The notes below the pieces were generated by a model. That model saw nothing but the letters and a program-made list of their open reading frames with translations. It did no database searches and had not been told where the DNA came from. From Leucocoprinus leucothites (taxonomy: Eukaryota; Basidiomycota; Agaricomycetes; Agaricales; Agaricaceae): a DNA stretch of 64,000 nt. Numbering within the stretch: the first letter of the stretch is position 1; each line of letters opens with the position of its first letter. The position numbers were made by a program, and so were the translations under genes. This document shows, piece after piece, positions 47,917 to 59,379 of this stretch. Location of the stretch: assembly GCA_013368445.1 (NCBI GenBank), contig JAACJO010000005.1, positions 1,674,001 through 1,738,000 on the forward strand, given 5' to 3'.

Positions 47917-48956
47917 ATGCACACGAGCGAATACGATTATCTCTTCAAGCTCCTTCTCATTGGCGATTCCGGTGTCGGGAAGGTCAGGCTATCACACTAT
48001 CCTTGCGCAGCTCCAGTCCTCTGACCAGCTCCTAGTCCTGCTTGCTTCTTCGTTTTGCCGATGACACATACACCGAGAGCTACATAAGTACTATCGGCGT
48101 CGACTTCAAGATTCGCACTATTGAACTGGAAGGAAAGACAGTGAAACTCCAAATTGTACGTGGTCTTCCTTTGAGCGATGGTTGTGCCACGAGGCGGGAC
48201 AACCTTTCAGCCCGTCCTTTTATCTCTTGTCGAGTCTTTTATGATTTTATAATCGATATCGTGCTCTAATGACGTTGAATTTTCGGCTCACTCTTGGCTC
48301 TTTTCCACCTCTAGTGGGATACAGCTGGTAAGCAAATCGAGGATGACTGTACTTGCCCCTGCTCACACACAAACTCAGGTCAGGAACGCTTCAGGACTAT
48401 CACATCCTCCTACTACCGTGGTGCCCATGGTATTATCGTTGTATATGACGTTACAGACAATGGTATACATCACGTTTCTGAGACCCATCCATCTCGCTGA
48501 TCGACTGCGGAATCATCTAGACACATTCACCAATGTAAAACAGTGGTTGCAAGAGATTGACCGATATGCCTCTGAAGGCGTCAACAAGCTCCTTGTTGGA
48601 AACAAGTCAGATCTTACTGGAAAGAAGGTTGTGGAATACACCGTTGCGAAGGTTCGTCGTCTTCTGTCAGGCTGAGGCATAAGAAATGACATTCGCCGGC
48701 AGGAATTTGCTGATCAGCTCAACATTCCTTTCTTGGAGACCTCTGCGAAGAATGCGACCAATGTCGAGCAGGCTTTCTTGACGATGGCAAAACAAATCAA
48801 GGACAGGTTAGTCTAATGAGTCAGGATCATGCATTACGGAACTCACCCAGGCATTCCAGAATGGGCTCCACGGCTGCTCCATCTGGGGCCGCGAAGTCAA
48901 CAACCGTCACACCGGGTCAATCAGTGCAGTCACAGCAGTCGTCTGGTTGCTGCTGA
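47917..48956 (+). CDS. YPT1: Rab GTPase Ypt1/Rab1
   Basis: Ypt1 is the Rab1-class GTPase controlling ER-to-Golgi traffic and early autophagy. The P-loop GDSGVGKSCLLLRF spans the first intron. Switch I/effector region is [20 protein letters not shown]; switch [14 protein letters not shown] spans another intron; [16 protein letters not shown] follows. Guanine-binding motifs are GNKSDL and ETSAKNA. The C-terminus has a Ser/Gln/Thr-rich hypervariable stretch ending in two cysteines for geranylgeranylation. The sequence [19 protein letters not shown] at the start is the usual Rab1 N-terminus. All motifs are intact. Confidence 0.96.
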
Positions 48957-51900
48957 ACGATACCAAGTATCCTCTCCTTTGCGTAGATCGACATGCGCTG
49001 TTATTTCTCTGTTTCGAGTGAGGTGCTGGAATTCCGCTTCGTTTTACACACTTAACGCGCATACACCCAATACTGTATGGACTGATTCCCTCTTATTCAT
49101 CTACGTGTTCTTTATATTAGTGCAGTTTCTGTCAACGACGCAGCAGTGGTATTTGAGGCTAATGTGTTGTCTGTGCGTTGAATAGATGTCGCCATTGCTT
49201 ACCTGATCTGCCAACCGATACTTGGTGTCCTGAGCTACTTCCAGGATTCAAACATTGACCCCGGCAATATTAAGATCTGGTGCTTTATTTTCAGCACTTA
49301 CTGTAGTGGCCTTGTCTATTGTGTCCCGTGCGGCGAGAGTGGCAATCATCCTTAAAGGTGTATATATATCGCCTAAGTTTCGGCCCTTCTGGAGTATTCT
49401 TCTTTGCAGCATTTACCCCTCGCGCTAGCGATCTGTCCGGTTTACATCCATCTCATGATAGCAAGATTTTTCGCCGAACAGGATTGAAATGTGAGCTCGA
49501 ACTTCATTAAACACAATCAAATCCTATTTTTGGATACCTCGATGATGATCTTATCTGAAAGCAATAGCTGAAACCCTGCCATGGTTGGAGATACAGCGCC
49601 AGCCGGTGCTGTGTCTGGTTCAGAACCCGTGCCTTTCCGTTTTTCTCAATATTTATATATCACTGAAGTATTGGAAGGCTTATATACTGATGTGATCTTA
49701 TCATTGTACTGCCCAGTTAAGTTCGGTGAACGTATCTAATCAAAAACCCCGAATTAATTAGTCAAGGCAAAATTGCCTTAGCTAGAGTTGACAAGTCACT
49801 CAGTCGAACAAAGGCGTAGGTATGAGAAATTGAAGAAGGTTATACTGTCTCCAAACTGAAGATCGTACATATAGGAATAAGGACATGTGTGGAGTCGCAG
49901 GTCAGATACTGGGGTAGTCTGATCTTCAATGTAAAGGAGGTCAGCCACACCGCGAAGACTAGGGTTATGGGGTAGCCTTTAGGGACAGCCAAAGCCATTC
50001 ATTCGTGACCAGGTGGTGCGGTGCACCCCCCACGCGCCCGCAGGGGTTTCTTGGAAGAGGATGGCGATCGTCATTTCATTGTTAATGGGAAAGAATTGCT
50101 GTGCTGAGTCGGGGACTCGCCTCGAAGTAAGTGGAGAACAACACGCGTCGGGAGTCAGCTGTCCGTCCTACATGGCCATTAATTAGGGAATCATAGTCAA
50201 TGAAAGGCTCGGATACAATGACAGACACGGTGACGGCAGTCGCTGCCGTCAGAGAAGCCCAGTTAACAGTTTTGGTCGACTTTTAGTCCTCAAGTCAACC
50301 TACGGTAAATGCTCGTGAGATGATGAGAGAACACTTGTAGGCGCAGAACGTCCGTTCATTGTGCCATTCGAAGCTCCTTTTGGTGTTCAAAGACCAAAGT
50401 AAGGGGACAGCATCGCATTAATGAAGAATGAAAGAACTCTTGATCACCCCAATAGCAAGGCCCCCAGATTCACAGAATGCGAGCCGCAGCGAGTTCAACA
50501 AAGGCGATAAACACGTTTCTCGAAGCGGCGATCTTGGAGAATAGAATGGAGATAAGCGCTGGAAGAAGTGCAATACGTATCAGAACCGTAAGCGATAACG
50601 ACACGCCAGTCATCGAGAGTCATCGTTGTCGCCCTAATCCATACGGTCCGGCATCCCTTTCTTCCCGACTAAATGCAAGCTGCCCAACACCTCCAGGCTG
50701 TTCCAGCCCATGTGCCAGTGCAAGTGCAACCCTGGGATGTCAACAGACCCAACCGTTCTTCCGGATGGCTTCCGTATGTAAGTTAGTGTCCAACCACTAA
50801 CTTTAGCGAAACACGCACCACGAGGACGATGTGTTAGAACAAAGATGGTCAATCAAAGCATTTAACAAATATAGGCAGAAGAACAAAATCATGAAATCTT
50901 GAGCTTTTTTGGCGACGATTCATAAATGCAACTAGGGCTTAGATCGTGGTTTGCGTCGGGCGTTAGGCGTGGAAGCAATTGGAGGTCCGGCAAGATGATG
51001 TCGTAACACTCGGCCTGGGGGCTTCGGCCACCGTGAGGACTGCACAGGGTTTTATGCGTAAAGGTGTTGTATTCCGTTGGGTGATGTAATCGAGCTAGCC
51101 ACACCGTCTCCAAGATTTTCCGCAAGAATCTGGAGGGAAACATTGAGCTTGGAACTCATGTATAAACATATGAAGGGAAAACATTGAGCCTAGACTCTTT
51201 GCTTATTGTAAAATTAATAGGGAAGTGTCAGAACCTGTGAAATAGTATGCTGAAACTAACGCCCAACTTTGCGGAACATGCCACGAGGGAAATGCCTCCG
51301 ACATTTTCTAGTGTCATTCGGGATCTGATTTGTGAATTGTGAATCGAGTTTCACAATGGTTTGAACTGCGGATCTGAAATCCCGCCCTTGGGATTCATCT
51401 TTACGCGCCAACTGTGCTGTGTTGAGGATGGAATCCTCGGGAAGGGTCATTAATGTTATCTGGGGCGATCCGCAGGCAATTTACGCGCCAAGGTCAGTTA
51501 ATCACAGATCGCCGTCGAATTGCGGTCCTGAGATACATCACGCTCAGATATGCAGATCTCATAAACCGGAAACAATACTGAACAGAATAAGACAAAGTTA
51601 ACATACGATATAGTCCGACCGGACACCACTTGAGCTTGTGTATTTTTTTTTTGGTGGTGCAATGAACATTTCAAGTTTGAGAGATGAGTCGTGACCCTCA
51701 GCCGACCCCAACGTCTAGCAGTGGATCGTGGCTAAGGCTGCTAATTTCAGTTCGATTACCTATTTGTGCAGGACGACCCGTGTTTATGGATTGCAATTAC
51801 TTTGGGAAAGTTTGCTTGGTGGATTTCGAACTTCATGATGCAAGCGCCAAGCTATAATGATAGAGAGGCATGGGGGTCTCGGGAAGCACAATGTTCACCA

Positions 51901-54532
51901 GTCTAGAAGCTTGTTTGCAGAGTGAAAGTAGAACCATCCCGACGGCGTTGACCATATACTGTAGTGATCATGAGGCAGAAGGCTAGTGGCAAGCTCTGGG
52001 CCAAAAGACGGGCATTTGTGTAGGGGCTAGCCACACGGCGGCCGGCCGCTTTGCCAAAGAGCCACATGACCTGTGATAAGTAATTAATAGCAGAGCTCGT
52101 CATGAAATTTGAGTGAAAAAATGGTGCGCCATAGGTGCAAAATTAATCGTGGCTTGATGCGATATACGTAGTTCTTGAAATTTCTACCAGAGTGACTTTT
52201 TTTTCGGCGTGCGCGACACAATGTTCTGAGAGTGCCCATTGCGACTGCGTAAATACGTCATTGGATATTACACCGACGCTGCATAGTGCGTTCTGATCGT
52301 CATATATGGATAGGAGTGTAATGAAGCCAGACGGGGTTTTCCAGCGGCTTAGCCCAAAAGCGAATACAATATCCCTGAGAGAGATTGGAGGAAGGTACCA
52401 GTGTTGTGGAATGCGGGGAGAGGGCGATGGCGGGCGGGCGGGGATTGCAGTTGCCTCCGACGGGCCTAACGCGCCCGATTGATTCCCTAGCGCAGACCCG
52501 GCCCTGCATGGTTGCGTAAAAGACTCCCGAGCCCCCTCATCTGCAGTGCAGAACACGTGGTCTGGCAGTGGACCTACACACAGCACCACACGAAACCGAA
52601 AAAAAATTTGCTTAGCAGCAAAATTTTCTTCTCCATCTCCAGCTATCGCTATTTTTGAGGAAGAAGATGAAGTGGAGAGGTTTGGAAGTAGTGCTTTGGG
52701 TTACTTGACAACTTCAATTCCTGGTGTCGCCCGCTCGGCATGAGTCATCAAGATTGTACAAGTGAATTAGTTGTTGTGAACGCCAACAATGGAGGAGAGG
52801 TCATAGGTCTTTCTAATATCAGGACAATGGACCGAGTGTTACGGCCAAGAAGGATTTGATTTGACTACACGGCGCGATAATCGAAACACGCGGTAATTAA
52901 GAATCCAAAACGCCATGGCTACAAAATAGGAACATAAAGGTCAAGCGACGGCAGCGATGGGAACAGCCCACACACGCACATACCGTTGTTCCTACGTTCT
53001 CAAACTGACGCCGAATGGTCTTCGATGTGCTTCTTCTGTTGCAACTTGTGTTCCATACCAACAGCACCATCTCATCTGCTTCCAACTGGTCGGATACTTG
53101 TGTATGAGGAATTGATCATGCAGAGCTGTCATTTCTCCGTGTCTCGTCCATGAGAGTTCTTTGTTCTGTGTCCATACTAGTGTTCTCTTTTGATAAGGAA
53201 CGAATCATACAAGGATGGAAATCATGATATGTACACACGGGTCTTGTGAGCTTGGAAGTACTTATGTAGTGCAGTATGCCACGAGCGGCTGCAATTGATT
53301 AACCCACAGAGCACGCTTTGCCGATTGATGTGATGTGATGCGTATATATTGATGCCGTGCCACCGCCATCCCCACCTCTCCAGTTATTTGCCAATGTCAG
53401 GCCCAGGAGTAGTAATCGAACTCAGTGCCAGTCACTCCGTAGCCAGTCAGCTGAACAGCCAAGGGCAAGGCACACTCGATACTGCGACATTCTGATTTGA
53501 CATTCTTGTTGGATGTCCCATCAGCACGCCATCAGATGCAAGGCATTGACGAGACTCCCGAGGAGCTCAAGGTAGTGTGGGCCTAAACGCATCTGTATGT
53601 CTAAACACATGCTGCTGTGCGGAGTTGGTGTATATAAAAAGATGTTATGTATCATCGATATATCAGCAGGTGACAGTGATATCATTAATTGAATTCGAGT
53701 TGTATAGCAGCAAAGTAGAAACAGCACTGGACACGGACAACGCGCGGGTATCAGGATCAGACAGAAGGAGAGAGACAGGAGTTGGGGAGAGATTTCGGTT
53801 GTAACGTTTCCACCGCGTAGGCAACCCTATGGAGTCGTGTCGCCGAGAACTCCTTGCGATCGCAAATCACAAGGTCTGAGCGTGTAACAATCAGGATATT
53901 GGCACCGGCATTCTCTGGTGCTGACGTGAGGAAGTGAGGAAGAATCACCCACGAGCATTGGGAGGGGTTCACAGCCAAATGGTCAAGGCCAATAAGGCAT
54001 AGCAGAGTTCCGAAGTGAGCAGAAGAGGGACCAAAGTAGGCGAATGAATAAATATATGCATTGAAATTGGCATCTAGAAGCAATACAAATGATGATGATA
54101 TGATATGAGAATTGCTCGCTCGGCGATGAGAACGGTGTTCTATTATTGCGATCGGGTAGTGTATACGACGGTTTTATCACGACACCGTGTGGTATTCCAG
54201 CACTGAGGCATATGCAAGTGAAGGTGGCACTGTGTGTGTGAGGGAGTGTGAATGCCTGATTCTGTACACAAAAAGTGCACATGGGTGAGCGGCACAGGTG
54301 GCCGAAACAACAGGTGCCCCAGGGCACCTGGCCGATATGAAGGGAGGCGTGTGCCCGATAACGGGTATGATCGCGTTACATAGAATGCGAAGCAGAGAGG
54401 AGTAATGAACTAGAAGGCGATAGAGTAAGTCAAGAACGTGGAGAGGAGACTAGAGGCGCAGACCGACCCAATGTTGAGGCTTCTTGCCAAGGTGACGTCA
54501 ATCAAGGTTCCACAGCAGAATGACAAGGATCA
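48957..54532. other. Gene-poor region of about 5.6 kb
   Basis: No conserved protein could be assembled on either strand. The longest open frame is 148 codons on the minus strand (52143-52589) and has no motif. Others near 50477-50852 and 53757-54327 are likewise unrecognised. No terminal inverted repeats, long repeats, transposase, reverse transcriptase or tRNA T-arm signature was noticed. The first few hundred bases are probably the YPT1 3' flank, and the last few hundred the 3' flank of the gene at 54533. Confidence 0.5.
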
Positions 54533-55050
54533 TCAAAAAGGTCGCTGTAGCAATCTAGTATTGCTATGCCGTGATTGTGGAGGATGCTGTTTCGAGCGGC
54601 GAGAGGCAGGGGGCATGGAGGGAATTGATTTCGTCCGGGTACGGAGAGACCGTTTGGCGGGAACAGCATCAGGCTGTTCATCAAGATCGCGTTTGCGCTT
54701 GAGAGCTTGTTTGATATAGGGTGGCCGTGATAGATCCTCATCCATATCTGGAAGATCGAACTGGAGGAATGTTGGCGAGTGGTAGGGGAGTGGAATGGGC
54801 GCAACCAAGGGTGCATTGCAGACTACATGGAGAGGGGCCGACCTGGGCCGTCTGATAAGTGTGGGAGACGAGTCCGTTGAGGACGAAGAGGACGTCTCCG
54901 ACGGTGAAGGAGGAACTAGCGAGCGGTTAGTGTTTGAGTAACCGAGCAAAAGCAGAAGAGAAAATACATACAGTCAGAGAGGTCGAGTGGGGGTGTAGAC
55001 CAGAAGTCGTTGAGAGGCATTGGGCAGGGGAGATGGGGGAGAGAAAGCAT
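54533..55050 (-). CDS. Hypothetical basic protein with Ser-rich segment
   Basis: Two exons give about 150 residues. Exon 1 is MLSLPHLPCPMPLNDFWSTP followed by PLDLSD; a GTATGT...CTAG intron of about 55 bases joins it to FPPSPSETSSSSSTDSSPTL. The second half includes FLQFDLPDMDEDLSRPPYIK, then QALKRKRDLDEQ, a likely nuclear localisation signal, and a basic tail with KRSLRTRTKS. No domain was recognised. It lies divergent from the mL49 gene, 185 bases between starts, which supports a real promoter. A small nuclear regulatory protein is possible, but this is inference only. Confidence 0.55.
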
Positions 55051-55235
55051 GGGTGCTTGAGAAGGATCTGAAATGGTGCATTGCTTATATTGGACTGGAG
55101 TGAGACTGACAGAAGCGAGACGGAGACGCAGTATGTAAGTAACAGGGAAGATCCCATATCCTGTGGCGGTGTCTTTCCGCTTTTGGTCCTTCTCTCTTGT
55201 CAGGCACTTTAGCTTTTTCTGCTCATCCACTACTT

Positions 55236-55702
55236 ATGGCCTCTCTCCTCACCCGCACCTTCCCCTTCCGGGCCCCTCTGAACTCCCGCCTCTTCTCCCA
55301 CTCTGCTGCCACATATGTATCTCAACAGCCAGCAACCTCCGTGCTAGCGCCAGGAAATAATGGCCAGCGCTACTTTGTTCCTCGAAACACCAATGGCAAT
55401 CTTCCTGTCTACTCCGACATTCGAAATAACGGCACGCGTTATATGGTACATATTCGGGGCGTTGATGGACAAGCTCATGTGAGGCCTAATTCTCTTCTAC
55501 TTCCGGTCTCCCCGCAATTTGACACTTGTTTTGCATCATCAAACAGGTTCTCGCACAGGAGCTCCGCATAAGCCTTTTCAAAGCACCTTCCAGCAAGGTT
55601 GCCCGTGCAAAGGTCGCGGTTCAGCATGGCAAAAATGTCGTCATTGCTGGTGCCGTCGAGAAAAACGAGGTCATCGAGTGGTTAAAGGCACGGGGATTCT
55701 AG
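55236..55702 (+). CDS. IMG2: Mitochondrial large-subunit ribosomal protein mL49 (IMG2 type)
   Basis: mL49 is a protein of the mitochondrial 54S subunit with an eIF1-like fold. An N-terminal presequence-like stretch (SLLTRTFPFRAPLNSRLFSH) is followed by QRYFVPRNTNGNLPVYSDIR and RYMVHIRGVDGQA. After one intron come LAQELRISLFKAP, KVAVQHGKNVVIAG and EKNEVIEWLKARGF at the very end. This order matches fungal IMG2/mL49, including the conserved -V-R-x-x-NG-LPVY- core and the G-x-W-L-ARGF end. An upstream in-frame ATG at 55197 would add 13 residues; the chosen ATG starts the presequence. Length is normal for fungi. Confidence 0.9.
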
Positions 55703-56172
55703 CCTCATAAGGCTCCGCTCATGTAGATACCTTTTCCGTTTCATGTCTTGTCCTTTTGTGAGTTTCGATCGTCAGGTGCCAACTTGCTGATGCTATGTAT
55801 TGCATCTCCATATTACGCTCTTATAGCATCCTACACCGGCGAAAGCTCGCAACGCTGCTTTGTACCTAACCTGCGGAGGGAATGGACTCTAGGTTACATC
55901 ACCTCGGTGTCATTAAGGAGTGCGCATTAATACATTTCTGCGTCTTGATTCGTAAGTCAAAGAACACAACTTCAGATTTTCCGATGAATCTCGACATGTG
56001 GTTATGATGTTCCCCGACAAAACACCCAGTTTAGGGTTAGGGTTTCGGCCTCCCGCCACGGATCGCTCTTCCGATCGATTTTGAGAGTCGCCCAAATGAC
56101 TCAAGAAAAACCTTCTCTTTCTTCCCTCTTCTCCTCCATCCTCAATCATCACAGCCCTCGGCGCCATCAGTC
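55703..56172. other. Intergenic region between mL49 and SNZ1
   Basis: This spacer holds the mL49 3' flank and the SNZ1 promoter, including a telobox-like repeat at 56031 and a pyrimidine-rich leader just before the ATG. No gene is supported. Confidence 0.5.
56031..56045 (+). promoter_or_regulatory. Telobox-like TTAGGGTTAGGGTTT element
   Basis: Two TTAGGG units followed by TTT lie 128 bases before the SNZ1 start codon. TTAGGG is the telomere repeat of most fungi, and internal copies are bound in some yeasts by Tbf1-type factors that drive housekeeping genes. The position in a promoter suggests such use here, which is inference. Confidence 0.45.
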
Positions 56173-57997
56173 ATGTCTACACCTTCTATAACTCCCTCGG
56201 TCAATACTCCCATCCCACAGAGTGCAGGCGGTGCCGCAGTTCCCCTCGCAGCCCCTGCCCGCTTAACCCAGCGCGAAGCTGGGAACAGCCTCGGCACCTT
56301 CGGAGTATGCATACCGCTCTATTACTCCGCTTTATACTTCTCATCCTAAATACACTACACAAATCAGGTCAAATCGGGTCTTGCACAGATGCTTAAAGTC
56401 CGCCATTCTCGCCCGTTTTTACTTTTTTTTGATAACATGAGTTTGATCGCTTCGCGGTAATTAGGGAGGCGTTATCATGGACGTCGTCAATGCTGAACAG
56501 GTGTGTGTCTGTTTCGTATGCTACCGTTCTATCGCAGTTCTTTGACGTTTCGTATCCGCAAGGCTCGTATCGCCGAAGAAGCCGGCGCCTGTGCAGTAAT
56601 GGCACTTGAGCGCGTGCCGGCCGATATCCGTGCTGAAGGTAACGTTCGACTTCTAACAATTGTTGTATCAGTCATTTACGGTAATATCTACGCGACAAGG
56701 TGGTGTTGCTCGTATGGTATGCTGTTGCAGTCTTTGATCTGACGACCATTTCAATGCTAATATATAATCTTCTCAGAGTGACCCACACATGATCAAGCAG
56801 ATCGTCGATGCAGTAACTATCCCTGTCATGGCCAAAGTTCGGATAGGTCACTTCGTCGAAGCTCAAGTAAGGCTCGGCAAACCTTTTGACAAAAGCATTG
56901 TCTCACTTCTCAATAGATTCTGCAAGCCATTGGTGTAGATTATATTGACGAATCCGAAGTCCTGACACCCGCGGACGAGGAGCACCACATTAACAAACAC
57001 AATTTCAAGGTTCCCTTTGTTTGTGGCGCTCGCAACCTTGGCGAGGCACTCCGCCGTATATCCGAGGGTGCAGCTATGATTCGTACCAAGGGTGAAGCAG
57101 GTACTGGCAACGTCGTCGAAGCTGTCCGCCACGAACGCGCCGTGATGGCCGAAATTAGACGTGCAAGCTCAATGAACGAAGAAGAGCTCTATGCTTTTGC
57201 CAAAGAAATCCAAGCACCTTTCCATCTACTGAAGGAAACCGCGAGGCTGAAGCGTCTACCGGTTGTTAATTTTGCTGCTGGGGGTATAGCTACGCCGGGT
57301 AAGCTGCCTCCACACCTTGTAGCCCTATTCTCGAAGCAGGGGTGATTCCAACAGGAAGAGTGGAATAGCTGAGATGTTCTTTGGATGTTTATTTTAGCTG
57401 ATGCTGCTCTCATGATGCATTTGGGTTGTGATGGAGGTGCGTCGCCTTAATTTTGGCACTACCTTTTATTCCTTTTCGCGTAACTAATCAACACATTGCG
57501 CTTCGCTTAGTCTTTGTTGGTTCTGGTATCTTCCATGTCAGTCCCACATTTATTTGCTTCGGCGGGCGGTTTGACAATATGGAGAAAACTTTGGATATAC
57601 TAATCTACTCTGTTTTCCCATTCAGTCTGGTGACCCCGCGAAACGTGCCCGAGCCATCGTCCAAGCCGTAAGTCTCACTACCCACACATATCACCACATC
57701 AAACAACCCGTTGCTGATTCTTGAGCTTAGGTGACACACTACAACAACCCTAAAATCCTCGCCGAGGTTAATATCAATTCATATCCCCCGCGCTTGTTAG
57801 CTGTACCTGAGGTTGACTGACGGTCGTGTAACCCTTATTTTAGGTGTCAGAGAACCTCGGGGCTGCCATGGTTGGTTTGACTATGTGAGTTCCGATTTGT
57901 TTTATGCTCTTTCGCTTATCAGGATCTCCTCACGCCGCTCCACCCTTCTAGTGACAATAAACTCAAGGGTGGAGAGTACGCTAAACGTGGGTGGTAA
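56173..57997 (+). CDS. SNZ1: Pyridoxal 5'-phosphate synthase, PdxS/SNZ1 subunit
   Basis: This enzyme builds vitamin B6 (PLP) from ribose 5-phosphate, glyceraldehyde 3-phosphate and ammonia, the latter delivered by the glutaminase SNO1/PdxT. The first exon encodes a Pro/Ala/Thr-rich leader ending [14 protein letters not shown]. Conserved blocks follow: [20 protein letters not shown] with the substrate-binding Asp, [40 protein letters not shown] with the catalytic Lys, [31 protein letters not shown] and [19 protein letters not shown] with the second Lys. The end is GVFVGSGIF, then [37 protein letters not shown] and AKRGW. Roughly eight introns join in frame. The last acceptor is CTTCTAG rather than the nearer ATCAG, required by the conserved end. 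No SNO1 gene is in the window. Confidence 0.95.
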
Positions 57998-59379
57998 AAG
58001 GCCTACTTAGTACTATACCCGTGCGAGAAGTCCGGCCTCTCCCAAAGTGCGACGAACTAGAAACTCAAAAATGCTCAAAAAGGAACGGTAGTAAGCCGTA
58101 TTTTTTAAAATATGTAAATAAGCAAAAGATAGAGCGCTGGAAACGCGTCACCAGCAAAGGAGTATAGCTTTATTCTCGATCCTCTCCTATGTTTTTGACA
58201 TACACGTATTTAGACGATCGTTCCTGTTATTCCTATACATGTGTTTTGCCTCTACTTATGAATTGTAATGTGTCGTTCTGTGTTGTGATACTTACTAACC
58301 TCTTGGCGTGCATGCCAAGGCAGAATTCGCGTCTCTGCGGCAGTGGGTGGCTGCGACTCGCTGGGATGGGAGAGGAGCAGTAGGTTGATATATGACGTCA
58401 TACCATTTTCGGCATCTCATAACAACCCGGAAAAGTCAGACGACCATTTGTTTCCAACCTACCGAGTACCTGCCCAAAGTTATCAACAAAATTATGGTAT
58501 CGCAGCTCCTTCAGAATCGCATAACCTCATCATCATCATCAAAGCAGCCGGAAGATGCCAACAAGGTTCTGAAGGAGTTTCTATCCGTACGTTGTTACAC
58601 GTTCTACACGTCACGAGCAGCTAATTCTTATTACCGGGACTTGGGTAGTTGGATCTCAAGGCGCGGTATACGTTCGATAGTGAGAGGGACAGTTCAGAGT
58701 CAGAGCTGTGTAGACAACAAGGAAAGAATTCAGAAGAGTGTATCACGGTGTGTGCGCCTTGGTCTCGAGCGGTCTCCGTTCTCACCCGGAAGCTGATTTT
58801 CATACATAGCTCAAAATGAATTCGAAACGGTTATTTGAAGCTATGCAACAGCATGGATTCTTTTGCGCATTACCCTCCAATCCGGAGAAAACACACATGG
58901 AATGTAAACCTTTGCCGACGCCATAGCTTTGCCCCCCTCAGTCCCCACCGTGGAATGGCACTGCCAGTCGCGCCTTGTTGCCGCACTTTCGAGTGCTGCA
59001 TTGGTCGTATTGACATATTCCCGATATAACGATCCATTTCTTGTATTCCTCATTTACTTTGGTATTTCTCCTAGAAGACCGGAGAGAATGTTCAATGGAT
59101 AGGTCTTTGTGCCACAAGCGGGGTTCTCTGCCGTTAATGTCCAAGGCAAACACATATCGGGTCGCGTGTTCGTCCTAGTCATCACTTTTGTGGAATAGGC
59201 CAAAGTGTCAATAAGGGTATAGTACTACAACTAATTGACATGCGTGCGTTCAAATCATTTTACCGAATGATCAAATCCCATAGCAGATGTGTCTGTCCGT
59301 TCCAGTGCCCCTGCCAATATGCACTACTACCTGCTTCTCTACAACAGCTCACCAAGAAAAGTAGTTGTAAGTAAATGGG
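57998..59379. other. Intergenic region between SNZ1 and the RS-rich gene
   Basis: About 1.4 kb between convergent genes. Open frames on both strands are short, TTG- or ATG-started and without motifs. An ATC trinucleotide run (four to five units) lies near 58527. Nothing else is seen. Confidence 0.5.

Noticed and set aside
52143..52589. 148-codon minus-strand frame in the 5.6 kb gap
   Set aside because: No domain, no adjacent exons and low-complexity patches; chance frame more likely.
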